43,419 bases of DNA from an uncultured Spirochaetia bacterium (GCA_947040945.1 CAMRCO010000006.1:1-43419); one strand, 5' to 3'; positions 20,174 to 30,470 are shown, counted from the first letter of the stretch. The notes: generated by a model from the sequence alone, not told the origin. Numbers and translations: made by a program.

Positions 20174-21442
20174 CTAAAAAAAGCTAGGTAAAAACAATGT
20201 TATGGCGGGAACATATGTTACAAGAAGAAGCACTATAATCATCCATATAAAGAAAGGCATAAGTCCTCTCACAGCTTCACTCAATTTTATCTGCCCTATA
20301 GAAGACGCTACAAATAAACAAACGCCTACAGGTGGAGTTGTAAGTCCAATAACCAAATTAAGTACAGCAATAACACCAAACTGAATAGGAGAAACACCTA
20401 CTTCTACAACTATTTTTAGTAAAACAGGTACTAATATTAGAAGAGCAGATATGGTTTCTAAAAACATTCCAGCAAATAAAAATACGACATTTATAAGTAA
20501 TAAAATAACAAATTTATTGTCAGTAATTTCTAGAAGAGATGATGCTATAAGTTGAGGTATTTGCTCACTTGATAATATCCAAGCAAATATATTAGCGAAC
20601 CCAACAAGTAGCATAATACCCGCTGTTGTTTTTAGTGAATCTTTTAGTATTTTGATAAGTTTTGTAAAAGTCATTTCTTTATAAATTAAAAATCCTACAA
20701 ACAAAGCATAAACAACTGCAATAATAGATGCCTCTGTTGGAGTAAAAAATCCTCCAAGTATTCCAAACAAAATAAGAAATACCATAACCAAAGCCCAAAT
20801 TCCTTTATAAAAAGCAATTAAAGCTTCTTTAAATGATGACCTTGCTTGAATAGGATAGCCTTTTTTCTTTGCTAAAAAATATACTATAACCATCATTCCA
20901 GCACCAAGAAGTATTCCAGGTATAATACCTGCAACAAACAGTTTACCAACCGACATACCAGTTAGAGTTCCTACAATAATCATAGGTAAACTTGGTGGAA
21001 TAATAGGCCCTACTAAAGATGATGATGCTGAAATTGCAACCGCATCACTGTCGTCATATCCTTCTTTTTTCATAGTAGGTATCATAATAGCTCCAATACT
21101 CGCAACATCTGCCAAAGCTGTTCCTGAAATGCCCGCAAACACCATAGAAGACACTATATTAGACATTCCAACACCACCTCTAATATGGCCAACTAAAGAC
21201 TTAGAGAAAGCTATTATTTTACTAGTAATACCGCCAGCATTCATTAAGTTTCCTGCAAAAATAAATCCGGGAATGCAAAGAAGCGTAAACACATCAAGCC
21301 CACTATACATTTTTTGAGCAAATGCAATAAGAGGTATGCCTTCAATAACAAAATAGAAAAAACAAGACAGTCCCAATGCATAAGCAACAGGAACACCTAA
21401 CATCAAAAAAGCGACAAATGAAGAAAATAGTAATACACTCAT
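20174..21442 (-). CDS. TRAP transporter large permease (DctM), system 1
   Basis: Multi-TM; GVPVAYALGLS, PGFIFAGNLMNAGGI, FAGISGTALADVASIGAIMIPTM, GLTTPPVGVCLFVA. Confidence 0.93.
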   Translation of the reverse strand: MSVLLFSSFVAFLMLGVPVAYALGLSCFFYFVIEGIPLIAFAQKMYSGLDVFTLLCIPGFIFAGNLMNAGGITSKIIAFSKSLVGHIRGGVGMSNIVSSMVFAGISGTALADVASIGAIMIPTMKKEGYDDSDAVAISASSSLVGPIIPPSLPMIIVGTLTGMSVGKLFVAGIIPGILLGAGMMVIVYFLAKKKGYPIQARSSFKEALIAFYKGIWALVMVFLILFGILGGFFTPTEASIIAVVYALFVGFLIYKEMTFTKLIKILKDSLKTTAGIMLLVGFANIFAWILSSEQIPQLIASSLLEITDNKFVILLLINVVFLFAGMFLETISALLILVPVLLKIVVEVGVSPIQFGVIAVLNLVIGLTTPPVGVCLFVASSIGQIKLSEAVRGLMPFFIWMIIVLLLVTYVPAITLFLPSFF

Positions 21443-21445
21443 TAT

Positions 21446-21934
21446 CTAATCTCCTTTCTTAAATTCTACAATACTACCTATCAAATTTACAAACGAAAAT
21501 AATGATAAAAATAATGACATTATCATCATACTAGCGTATGGAATATACATAGGTAATAAAGTTGCTGGAGCAATTTGTCCAACACCTAAAAGCATATATG
21601 TGCGTGAAGTCCAAAATATAACAGCAGATAACACTAAAATAAGAATATCTATAATTACGCCTAATACAGATTGAACTATTTTTGGAAAAGATGTTACAAG
21701 CATGTCAACAAAAACTAATTCTCGATTTCTAAGTGCTACAGGTGCAACAAAAGCAACTATATAGAGGAATAAAAATCTTGATACCTCTTCCGTCCATGAA
21801 ATAGGAAAAGGAAGCCATAGTCTGGTGATGATTTGTAAAATCACCACACAGATTAAACCTAAAAAGCTAATTATTCCACAAATTAATAGAATTTTTTCTA
21901 AAATATCATTTAATTTTTGCAATTTTAATAGCAT
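21446..21934 (-). CDS. TRAP transporter small permease (DctQ), system 1
   Basis: ITRLWLPFPISWTEEVSRFLFLYIVAFVAPVALRNRELVFVDML; four predicted TM helices. Confidence 0.9.
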   Translation of the reverse strand: MLLKLQKLNDILEKILLICGIISFLGLICVVILQIITRLWLPFPISWTEEVSRFLFLYIVAFVAPVALRNRELVFVDMLVTSFPKIVQSVLGVIIDILILVLSAVIFWTSRTYMLLGVGQIAPATLLPMYIPYASMMIMSLFLSLFSFVNLIGSIVEFKKGD

Positions 21935-21947
21935 ATTTTATCCTCGT

Positions 21948-22928
21948 TTATTGAATTAATAGAATTTTTTCATAAATGGCTTTTTGGTCATCATTCAATG
22001 CTTCTTGCATCGCAGGCTTTACAATATCTTGAAATGCTTTTTTATCAACTGAAACAAAAGTTACACCCTTTGCTTTAAGCTCATCAGTATATTTTATATT
22101 AATTTTCATTAACTCCTCAACACCAAACTCTTGAGCGATTAAAGCTGCTTCCATAACTTGTTGCTGAAGTTCAGGAGAAATTTTACTAAATTGTTTTTCT
22201 CCAATTAAAACATATAACCAACCATATACATGCTCAGTTAGGTTAACATACTTTTGTACTTCATAAAAACCAGATGTATAAATTAAGTCTAAAGGATTCT
22301 CTTGACCATCAATTGTACCTTGCTGTAAAGAAGTAAATACTTCATTAAGTGCCATAGGTGTAGGTTTTGCGCCCAATGCTTCCCATGCCTTTACAAATAT
22401 AGGAACATTTGGTACTCTTAAAATCATTTTATCAAGATCAGCAGGTGTAGTAATAGGTTTATTAGATGTTAAATTTCTTGGAAGTCTTAAAATGTATGCT
22501 AATGGAATAAGCCCTATTTTCTCTTGTATCTCTAAAGAAATTTCAGCTCCAATCTCGCCTTCAACAGCAGTCTTCATATGGTCTATATTTTGAAACGTAT
22601 AAGGAACAGCAAGCATCGCCGCCTTAGGTGCCCAAGTCTGCATTGATTCTCCTGAAACTGTAATGTCAGATGTACCTAGTCTAATACCATTAATATTATC
22701 AATTTCATTTCCTTCTAAACTATTAGGATACACTTGCACCTCAATTTTTCCACCAGTTTTAGTTTTAACCTCTTCAGCAAAAACTAAAGCCATTTGATGA
22801 ACTAAATTGTCTTCGGCAAATATATGACCAAATTTCCAAACTACAACTTCATCAGTTTTAGCCTCTTCTTTAGAACATGACATTAACATAATAGAAAACA
22901 TCATCACAAACATTAAAACTTTTTTCAT
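21948..22928 (-). CDS. TRAP substrate-binding protein (DctP), lipoprotein, system 1
   Basis: Lipobox LMSCSK; LTSNKPITTPADLDKMILRVPNVPIFVKAWEALGAKPTPMALNEVFTSLQQGTIDGQENP. Confidence 0.92.
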   Translation of the reverse strand: MKKVLMFVMMFSIMLMSCSKEEAKTDEVVVWKFGHIFAEDNLVHQMALVFAEEVKTKTGGKIEVQVYPNSLEGNEIDNINGIRLGTSDITVSGESMQTWAPKAAMLAVPYTFQNIDHMKTAVEGEIGAEISLEIQEKIGLIPLAYILRLPRNLTSNKPITTPADLDKMILRVPNVPIFVKAWEALGAKPTPMALNEVFTSLQQGTIDGQENPLDLIYTSGFYEVQKYVNLTEHVYGWLYVLIGEKQFSKISPELQQQVMEAALIAQEFGVEELMKINIKYTDELKAKGVTFVSVDKKAFQDIVKPAMQEALNDDQKAIYEKILLIQ

Positions 22929-22958
22929 ACATACTCTCCTTAAAATATTTTTTCTTAC

Positions 22959-23852
22959 TTATTCCCAATCTACATTTAGAAGTTTAATTGTAGCAACAGG
23001 AGATAATTTACCTAGCCCCTGCTTTCTTCCTTCATTATACATATTATAAGCTTCCTCTACAATAGATGCTTTATAATCAAGAGACTTAGCAAGCTCTATA
23101 ACTAAACGCAAATCTTTTTCTGTAACATCAACAGAACTATGTGGGGAATAATCTTTTTCTATAAGCAGTGGTGCAAATGTTTCAAATATTTTTGATGTTC
23201 CTGCCGAATGAGTTACAACATCAAAAAAATACTTAGGGTCTATCCCTGCCTTTTTACATAATCCCAAAGCTTCAACTGTAAGTGCTATGTGAGTACTTGC
23301 TAAATGCTGATGAACAACTTTTAATGTGCTACCCATTCCAACTTTATCACCCACAAAATATATTTTACTACTAAACGCATCAAGTATATCACGCACTTTT
23401 TCTACATGTTCATTTTTAGCACTTAGCATAAGCGTTAAAGTTCCATTTTTTGCCCCAACATGTCCACCACTAACAGGACAATCGATGAGTGCAATATTAA
23501 GTTTTTCAAGTTTCTCCCCTAATTCTTTAACATATAAAGGAGACAAAGTACTGCAAGAAATAACAGTAGAACCACTTTTCATTTTTTGAGCAACAGAATC
23601 AGTACCAAATAAAATTGACTCTGTCTGTTCATTCTCTACAACCATAAGAATGACAACATCAAGCTCTCCTGCCACAGATACTAGAGAAGAGCTTGTTTTA
23701 ATACCTTCACCTTTTAATGCTTCAATTCTATCAGGATTAGTGTCGAAACCATAAACCTCATAACCTTTTTTAAGTATATGAGAAACCATTGAGCTTCCCA
23801 TAGAACCTAAACCAACAAATCCTATTTTTTGTTTATTCATATTTTTTTCCAT
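22959..23852 (-). CDS. 3-hydroxyisobutyrate-dehydrogenase-family NAD(P) dehydrogenase, L-threonate dehydrogenase (LtnD)-like
   Basis: GFVGLGSMGSSMVSHILKKGYEVYGFD, VVENEQTESILFG, DCPVSGGHVGAKNGTLTLM, GSTLKVVHQHLASTHIALTVEALGLCKKAGI. Confidence 0.82.
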   Translation of the reverse strand: MEKNMNKQKIGFVGLGSMGSSMVSHILKKGYEVYGFDTNPDRIEALKGEGIKTSSSLVSVAGELDVVILMVVENEQTESILFGTDSVAQKMKSGSTVISCSTLSPLYVKELGEKLEKLNIALIDCPVSGGHVGAKNGTLTLMLSAKNEHVEKVRDILDAFSSKIYFVGDKVGMGSTLKVVHQHLASTHIALTVEALGLCKKAGIDPKYFFDVVTHSAGTSKIFETFAPLLIEKDYSPHSSVDVTEKDLRLVIELAKSLDYKASIVEEAYNMYNEGRKQGLGKLSPVATIKLLNVDWE

Positions 23853-23858
23853 AACTAT

Positions 23859-24311
23859 TTATGCTTTAACCTTAACAACAACTTTATCAACTGTACTTGA
23901 GTTTTCAGTTTTAACCCCGGGTTTATGTCCATCTTCAGGAAAAAAGAAAAGTAAATCTCCTTCCTTCGCTATAAATGTTTGACTTAAATTTCCATTCCAT
24001 TTTTGAAAATCTTTTTCAGTAAGATACTCTCCATCTTTTTCAAGATTATATATAGGGGCAAACAACATTTTTTCCTCTCCTGAAACAATCATCTGAATAT
24101 CAATCCACTCAATATGATTCTCCCAAGCATTATCTTCTTTAGGCTCATAACTCATACGCATAGCCTCTACTTTATTTTCATTTATAACATATCGTTTTTT
24201 ATCTTTTGGTAATTTTTTCCATTCACCACTTTCTATATAATCAATTGCTTTACCTATAGCATCACTAATATTTTTATAACGAGCAACATCTTCTAAGTTT
24301 GTTAATATCAT
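23859..24311 (-). CDS. YhcH/YjgK/YiaL (EbgC-like) family protein
   Basis: NAWENHIEWIDIQMIVSGEEKMLFAP, DLLFFFPEDGHKPGVKTENSSTVDKVVVKVK. Confidence 0.88.
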   Translation of the reverse strand: MILTNLEDVARYKNISDAIGKAIDYIESGEWKKLPKDKKRYVINENKVEAMRMSYEPKEDNAWENHIEWIDIQMIVSGEEKMLFAPIYNLEKDGEYLTEKDFQKWNGNLSQTFIAKEGDLLFFFPEDGHKPGVKTENSSTVDKVVVKVKA

Positions 24312-24337
24312 TTTAATACCTCTTAATAAAATAAAAA

Positions 24338-25342
24338 CTAAGACTTTAAAAAGTCATATATATTTTGATAAACTACAACTCCATCACGCAAGCTGTTTTT
24401 ATACTTAATGTCCTCAGGCTCACCTGCAACATACATATTCTCAACACCCGGTGCTTTTTTAAGTGCTTTAATTTCTTTATACAAATTATCTGTACTTTCA
24501 AAATATACATTAGCATCACCAAAAATAGCAGGATCCATTAAAAATATGAAAGCACCTGTATTTCTATATTTTTCCAAATCACCATACATTGATTTAATAT
24601 GAGGGCCGAAAGCACCTGTAAAAAAACCAGTGAAACCTTCTACAACAGTGGCAATAGCAGTCCCTTTATATGAAGCCATAGGATTTACAGCAACAACTTT
24701 GAAAGGATCAGTAGTTGGGCTACCGTTCTCATCAACACCCCAAGTAGATGGTATTTCAGATTTACTCTCACGAGCAGCAAATATTTTACCAAAAGCAACC
24801 TCACTTGTAGCCATGTCGATTAATACTCTATTATTTTTCCCCGGAAACCCAAAAGCAATAGGATTAGTTCCAAAAAAAGCCTCTCCTCCACCAAATGGAA
24901 CAACACACTTATCAGTATTAACAAATACCATTGCTATAAGTTTAGCATTTAAAGCCATGTCAACATAATAAGACAAAGGGCCACAATGACTAGCATTTTG
25001 AACAGACACTGCAAATAACCCATTATCTTTCACTTTTTTAATAGCCTCTGTTGTCGCAAAATGCATTCCAACATGACCAAGAGCACCTTGAACATCTACT
25101 AAAGCTGCAGACTTAGCTGTTGATTTAAACTCAAGTTTAGAATTAACATTAATTCCACCATTTTTAATACGATTCACATAATGCTCTATCCTTATAGTTC
25201 CATGAGAACGAACACCTCTAGCATCAGAATGTGCAAGAACATCTGAAACTATAGTAGCTTCTTTTTCATTAACTCCAACAGAAACCAATTTATCAAAAAC
25301 CAATTTTTTTAATTCTTCAATTTTAACAACAATATCAGCCAT
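24338..25342 (-). CDS. Ldh2/malate-lactate dehydrogenase superfamily oxidoreductase (AllD/YiaK-like)
   Basis: HSDARGVRSHGTIRIEHYVNRIKNGGIN, VPFGGGEAFFGTNPIAFGFPG, IPSTWGVDENGSPTTDP, KAPGVENMYVAGEPE. SD AGGAG supports ATG 25342. Confidence 0.85.
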   Translation of the reverse strand: MADIVVKIEELKKLVFDKLVSVGVNEKEATIVSDVLAHSDARGVRSHGTIRIEHYVNRIKNGGINVNSKLEFKSTAKSAALVDVQGALGHVGMHFATTEAIKKVKDNGLFAVSVQNASHCGPLSYYVDMALNAKLIAMVFVNTDKCVVPFGGGEAFFGTNPIAFGFPGKNNRVLIDMATSEVAFGKIFAARESKSEIPSTWGVDENGSPTTDPFKVVAVNPMASYKGTAIATVVEGFTGFFTGAFGPHIKSMYGDLEKYRNTGAFIFLMDPAIFGDANVYFESTDNLYKEIKALKKAPGVENMYVAGEPEDIKYKNSLRDGVVVYQNIYDFLKS

Positions 25343-25373
25343 TTTTTTATTACTCCTAATTTTATATAAATAT

Positions 25374-26402
25374 CTAACGCCAATCAAGTAAAACTTTACA
25401 ACTATTTTCAAGATCATTTTCCATTAAAAATAAAGCATCTTTAATTTGAGTATACTTAAATATAGAAGAAACTAATACCTCAGGATGTATTTTTTTATTT
25501 TCAAACCAACTTATAGCTTCCTTAAACTTATATGTTTGATGTCGTGACCCAACTATATCAAGTTCTTTTCGAGTTATGTCTAAAGGCATTATCGTAACTG
25601 TATCAGTTGAAAATGAAAGACATACTACTCGCCCACCGGGAGAAACCATCTTAACTGCTTGCTCAAATGTTTTAGGAATACAAACAGCATCAAGAATAAC
25701 ATTAGGCCCATAAGCCCCTGCAATGTTTTTTACTTCTGCCTCTACATCTACATTTTTTGCATTTAAGACATGCTTCACACCTAGTTTTTTTGCTCTCTCT
25801 AAACGAGAATCAACTAAGTCAGAAATAATTACATTTGCTCCATAAACATTAAGTGCAACATCAGCTATAGTTAAACCAATAGGGCCTGCTCCCATAATCC
25901 AAACAGAATCATTACTAGTTATTCTACCTCTAAAGCAAGCTTGTGCGGCTATTGAATAAGGCTCTATTAAAGCCGCATCCTCTAAAGAAACATTGGAAGG
26001 AATTTTATGAACACTCATTTCAGGATATACAGTATGTTCTCTAAAGCAACCATCAACATGACAACCACGTGACTTCATAGTAAAACAAGCATTCGGACGA
26101 TTCATTTTACAAGAGTAGCACTCTCCACATGCAAGTAAAGGCTCTCCAATAACAATATCTCCAACAGAGACACTTTTAACAGCACTACCTATCTCAATAA
26201 CCTCCCCAACTCCTTCATGTCCAATAATACGTGGATACTCAGCCACGGCTAATGTACCATGATAAAAATGCATATCAGAACCACAAACGCCTGTCATATA
26301 CATTTTCACCTTTACATCAGTTGGGTTTTCTATAGCAGGCGAATCCACCTCTATAATTTCAACTTGGCACTTTTCAGGTACACTAATTGCTTTTATTTTC
26401 AT
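25374..26402 (-). CDS. Zn-dependent medium-chain alcohol dehydrogenase (RspB/LgoD-like sugar-acid dehydrogenase)
   Basis: GVCGSDMHFYHG, IIGHEGVGEVIEIG, CGECYSCKMNRPNACFTMKSRGCHVDGCFREHTVYP, IMGAGPIGLTIADVA. Confidence 0.85.
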   Translation of the reverse strand: MKIKAISVPEKCQVEIIEVDSPAIENPTDVKVKMYMTGVCGSDMHFYHGTLAVAEYPRIIGHEGVGEVIEIGSAVKSVSVGDIVIGEPLLACGECYSCKMNRPNACFTMKSRGCHVDGCFREHTVYPEMSVHKIPSNVSLEDAALIEPYSIAAQACFRGRITSNDSVWIMGAGPIGLTIADVALNVYGANVIISDLVDSRLERAKKLGVKHVLNAKNVDVEAEVKNIAGAYGPNVILDAVCIPKTFEQAVKMVSPGGRVVCLSFSTDTVTIMPLDITRKELDIVGSRHQTYKFKEAISWFENKKIHPEVLVSSIFKYTQIKDALFLMENDLENSCKVLLDWR

Positions 26403-26423
26403 ATTTTATTTTCCTTAATTTTT

Positions 26424-27446
26424 TTAACGCTGTACACGACCACTTGCATCCCCTCCCATAAGGGCCTCTACCTCTGAAATAGAAACAAGATTAAAGTCTC
26501 CAAATATTGTGTGTTTCAATGCAGAAGCGGCAGCTGCAAACTCAATTGCATATCTGCTATCATTTTTAGTTATAAGCCCATGTATAAAGCCAGAAGCGAA
26601 AGCATCTCCGCCACCTACTCTATCCACTATTCTAATATCATAATGCTTTGAATGAAAAAACTCTTTACCATCATAAAGAAGTCCTGACCATCCATTATCT
26701 GAAGCTGATAGACTTTCACGTAATGAACAAGTTGCATGTGTGAAATTATATTTATCTTTAAGTGTTTTAAGTAAAGCTTTATATCCATCAATAGATAGTT
26801 TACCTTTATCAATATCACTACCATCGGGCTTTAAACCTAAAACCTTTTCAGCATCCTCTTCATTACCAATACAAACATCAACATATTCCATTAAAGGTAT
26901 CATAGCTTTTTGTGCCTCTTCTGGAGTCCAAAGTTTTTTACGATAATTAAGGTCAACAGAAACAGTAAGCCCATTACTTTTAGCTTTTTTCACAGCCTCT
27001 GTTGTAAGTTTTACTGACAGAGGGCTTAAAGCTGGTGTTATACCTGTAAAATGAAACCATTCTTTACCCTCAAAAATTTTATCAAAATCGAAATCACTTG
27101 AAGTGGCACTTGCTATAGAAGAATGTGCTCTATCATAAACAACCTTGGAAGGTCTCATAGAAACACCATGCTCTAAAAAATAAATACCAAGTCTCTCACC
27201 ACCTCGGGCAATAGAGTTTGTATTAACATTTTTTGTACGAAGAAACTCTATAGCACAGTCCCCTATCTCATGCTTTGGTAACTTTGTTAGAAAAGTAACA
27301 TCGTTTCCATAATTAGAAAGAGACACAGCAACATTCGCCTCTCCTCCACCATAGATAACATCAAAAGAACTAGCCTGATTAAATCTAAGATTATTTTTAG
27401 GAGAAAGACGCATCATAATCTCACCCATAGTAACAATTTTTTTCAT
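26424..27446 (-). CDS. kdgK: PfkB-family 2-keto-3-deoxygluconate kinase
   Basis: MGEIMMRLSPKNNLRFNQASSFDVIYGGGEANVAVSLSNYG, VDLNYRKKLWTPEEA, DRVGGGDAFASGFIHGL; pathway context. Confidence 0.88.
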   Translation of the reverse strand: MKKIVTMGEIMMRLSPKNNLRFNQASSFDVIYGGGEANVAVSLSNYGNDVTFLTKLPKHEIGDCAIEFLRTKNVNTNSIARGGERLGIYFLEHGVSMRPSKVVYDRAHSSIASATSSDFDFDKIFEGKEWFHFTGITPALSPLSVKLTTEAVKKAKSNGLTVSVDLNYRKKLWTPEEAQKAMIPLMEYVDVCIGNEEDAEKVLGLKPDGSDIDKGKLSIDGYKALLKTLKDKYNFTHATCSLRESLSASDNGWSGLLYDGKEFFHSKHYDIRIVDRVGGGDAFASGFIHGLITKNDSRYAIEFAAAASALKHTIFGDFNLVSISEVEALMGGDASGRVQR

Positions 27447-27478
27447 TTCTTATACCTCTCAAATATATTATTTTATAA

Positions 27479-28780
27479 CTATATTAAACCTAAAAGTCTA
27501 GGTAAAAATAAGCTAATCTCTGGAATAAAAGTAATTAAAAATAGCAAAGCAATTAAAACAACAAAGAATGGCATCAACCATTTTACTGTTTCTTCCATAC
27601 TAACTTTAGCTAAACTACATCCAACAAAAAGAGCATTACCAACTGGAGGCGTACATAAACCTATACATAAATTAAAGTTCATAATGATACCAAAATGAAC
27701 AGGATGCACACCAAGCTTCAATGCTACTGGAAGAAAAATAGGTGTGAATATTAGTAAAGCTGGAGTCAAGTCCATAAAAGTACCAACAATAAGTAATATT
27801 ACATTGATTATCAAAAGAATAATTATAGGATTTGAACTAATAGATATAAGTTGTTCTGAAATAAGAATTGGTAGTCTTGAGAATGACAAAACCCATGACA
27901 TAATTGAAGATACCCCTATTAAAAATAATGATATTCCAGATAAAATTAAAGTATCATTAAGAATAGTTTTCATTTTTTCTAAATTTAATGATTTATAAAT
28001 TAATGCGAGCAGAAGACTGTAAACAACAGCAACAGCCGCTCCTTCAGTTGCAGTAAAAACACCTTTAAGAATACCACCTATAACAGTTACAATCATCAAA
28101 AGAGACGGTATAGCATCTTTGACTATCTTCACTACCTCTTTAAAAGGAATCATAGGTTGTTTTGGATAATCATATTTAACACCCATAAACAAAGCAACCG
28201 ACATAACACCCAAACCCATAAGTATACCCGGTATATATCCTGCAAAAAATAATGCTGAAACAGATGTACCACCACTTACAAGAGAATATATAATAAGCGT
28301 ATTACTTGGCGGAATAAGAATACCTGTTGGACATGATGCTATATTTACAGCTGTTGCTAGTGCTGGGTTATATTTTTCTTTTTCTTGAATAGGCCCGAGT
28401 ACTTTACCAACAGCAACTTCCGCAGCTAATGCTGAACCTGACAAAGCACCAAAAAGCATATTAGAAATAACATTTATATGCATTAATGCTCCGGGTAAAC
28501 CTACTGTAAATAACTTAGCAAAGTTCACTAATCTAAGTGCGAGACCCGCCGTATTCATAATAGCACCTGAAAAAATAAAAAACGGTATGGCAAGAATCGA
28601 AAAAGAATTAAGCACCCCCGACACAGATTGAGCCGCCGTTTGAAGACTTGTATCCACTGGAAGATAAAAAAACATAGTAACAATAGAAGATGCAGCTATT
28701 GTGATTGCTACGGGAAAACCAAGTAAAAGCATAACTAGAAATATTCCTACCAATACTGATAAAACTATAGATAAATCCAT
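27479..28780 (-). CDS. TRAP transporter large permease (DctM), system 2
   Basis: GFPVAITIAASS, IPFFIFSGAIMNTAGLALRLVNFAK, FGALSGSALAAEVAVGKVLGPIQEKEKY, GLCTPPVGNALFVGC. Confidence 0.93.
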   Translation of the reverse strand: MDLSIVLSVLVGIFLVMLLLGFPVAITIAASSIVTMFFYLPVDTSLQTAAQSVSGVLNSFSILAIPFFIFSGAIMNTAGLALRLVNFAKLFTVGLPGALMHINVISNMLFGALSGSALAAEVAVGKVLGPIQEKEKYNPALATAVNIASCPTGILIPPSNTLIIYSLVSGGTSVSALFFAGYIPGILMGLGVMSVALFMGVKYDYPKQPMIPFKEVVKIVKDAIPSLLMIVTVIGGILKGVFTATEGAAVAVVYSLLLALIYKSLNLEKMKTILNDTLILSGISLFLIGVSSIMSWVLSFSRLPILISEQLISISSNPIIILLIINVILLIVGTFMDLTPALLIFTPIFLPVALKLGVHPVHFGIIMNFNLCIGLCTPPVGNALFVGCSLAKVSMEETVKWLMPFFVVLIALLFLITFIPEISLFLPRLLGLI

Positions 28781-28797
28781 ATAAATACTCCAATAAA

Positions 28798-29298
28798 TTA
28801 TTTAGGGTCTACATTTACACAATATTCTATTAAATTAAATACTTCATATATAATAAGCACAATTCCACTGAATGGAAATACCATATAAACATACGACATA
28901 GAAATACCTAAAACGGATGAAACTTGAAAGCTCGCTATTTTCACAAGCATACTACCACCATAAATAAAGAAAACACAAGCGAAAATTAATATAAAACTAT
29001 GGTGAATAATTGACAATACTTTTTGTACTTTACATGAAAACTTATTATAAAGTAATGTAAGAGCTATATGCTGCTTCATTCCAAACGTATAAACAGCAGC
29101 AATTACACCTAACCATACTAAAAGAAAACGTACAAGTTCTTCTGTAAACACAGCAGGCTTTGAAAGCAAATAGCGTGAAAAAACCTGCCATATAACTAAA
29201 AACAAAATAGTAAATAATAAAAAAGATAGTATCATAAAAATTATTTTATTTACGAAAGTCTTTAGCTTAACAACACTAAGAATTAAATCATTTTTCAT
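28798..29298 (-). CDS. TRAP transporter small permease (DctQ), system 2
   Basis: WQVFSRYLLSKPAVFTEELVRFLLVWLGVIAAVYTFGMKQHIALTLL; four predicted TM helices. Confidence 0.9.
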   Translation of the reverse strand: MKNDLILSVVKLKTFVNKIIFMILSFLLFTILFLVIWQVFSRYLLSKPAVFTEELVRFLLVWLGVIAAVYTFGMKQHIALTLLYNKFSCKVQKVLSIIHHSFILIFACVFFIYGGSMLVKIASFQVSSVLGISMSYVYMVFPFSGIVLIIYEVFNLIEYCVNVDPK

Positions 29299-29412
29299 AA
29301 ATTAAGCCCTTATTTAAGTTATCTTAAAAATTAAACAGTCTATTAAAAATGTAAAATAAAGCGCTTCAGTTCCTTTAAGTTAGAAAATCCACGCCTTATT
29401 AAAAATTATTTT

Positions 29413-30429
29413 TTACTGTTCTAATGAACGAACCCACTCTAACCACTGTGCATTTTCAGGACTTTTAGAACCATATTCTTCATGCATAGGAATAACTAAT
29501 GCTCTGAAAGCCTCTTGGTCTACATCATTATAAGTAACTCCCGCATCTTTAAGTATTTTATCAGATGTAGCCACTCCTTCATTCCATACTGGAGAGAACT
29601 CAGCTGACACCTCTGATGCTGCTTGAAGAAACTGCCCTTGCTCTTCTTCTGTTAGAGTATCCCAAAAAGGAACACCTACAGCAAGAAAATCAGACAAACG
29701 CATATGCTCAGTTAAAGAATAATACTTAGTAACTTCATAGTGTTTTTGTGATTCAAATGTAGGGCTATTATTTTCAGCACCATCTATAACATTTTGTTGA
29801 AGCGCTGTATATATTTCACTAGGACTCATAGCAACAGCACTACCACCTAATAAATCAATCATTTCGATATGAGTAGCACTTTCTTGAACACGTATTTTAA
29901 GCCCTTTCATATCAGCTGGAGTTACAATAGGACGTGTTTTATTATACATACTGCGAGCACCACCTTCAAGGTGAGCAATAGGAATAAAATTTTTAGATCT
30001 AAGCACTTCATAAAGCTCTCTAATTTTGGGGTCTGTCATAACTCTTGTGTAATGGTCATAATCCTTAAATATATAAGGTAGATTTATAAGTGTAAAAATA
30101 GGCTCAAAACCTTCTAATATAGCTGCATTCATGTGAACAAACTCTAGCCCACCTGACTGAGTTAATTGTATAGCAGCAGTTTGATTACCTAATTGAGCAT
30201 CAGGATAAATAACAATCTCATACTTACCACCTGTATATTCTTTAACCAATTCAGAAAACTTAATATATGCTTGATGCACAGGGTGATTTTGAGGTAAAGT
30301 GTGTGCTAAACGAATCTCTTTTACTTCGCCAGCATCAACACTCTCACTTCCCTTAGAACAAGACATAATAACAGCAAAAACAAAAAATAACGCCACCAAT
30401 CTTAAAACTGTAAATTTCTTACTCATCAT
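29413..30429 (-). CDS. TRAP substrate-binding protein (DctP), lipoprotein, system 2
   Basis: Lipobox VIMSCSKG; YNKTRPIVTPADMKGLKIRVQESATHIEMIDLLGGSAVAMSPSEIYTALQQNVIDGAENN. Confidence 0.93.
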   Translation of the reverse strand: MMSKKFTVLRLVALFFVFAVIMSCSKGSESVDAGEVKEIRLAHTLPQNHPVHQAYIKFSELVKEYTGGKYEIVIYPDAQLGNQTAAIQLTQSGGLEFVHMNAAILEGFEPIFTLINLPYIFKDYDHYTRVMTDPKIRELYEVLRSKNFIPIAHLEGGARSMYNKTRPIVTPADMKGLKIRVQESATHIEMIDLLGGSAVAMSPSEIYTALQQNVIDGAENNSPTFESQKHYEVTKYYSLTEHMRLSDFLAVGVPFWDTLTEEEQGQFLQAASEVSAEFSPVWNEGVATSDKILKDAGVTYNDVDQEAFRALVIPMHEEYGSKSPENAQWLEWVRSLEQ

Positions 30430-30470
30430 AATACTCCTTCATAATTTTATTATAAACTCTGTATTAAATT

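Noticed and set aside
24408-24968. Plus-strand ORFs (64 and 112 aa) antisense to the AllD/YiaK-like gene
   Set aside because: Shadow ORFs inside a well-supported gene with no SD or domain signal; the same applies to the other antisense ORFs in the track.
24338-25417. 75-bp overlap between the AllD/YiaK-like ORF and the Zn-ADH gene
   Set aside because: Caused by an over-long ORF call. An SD-supported ATG at 25342 removes the overlap with the Zn-ADH gene.
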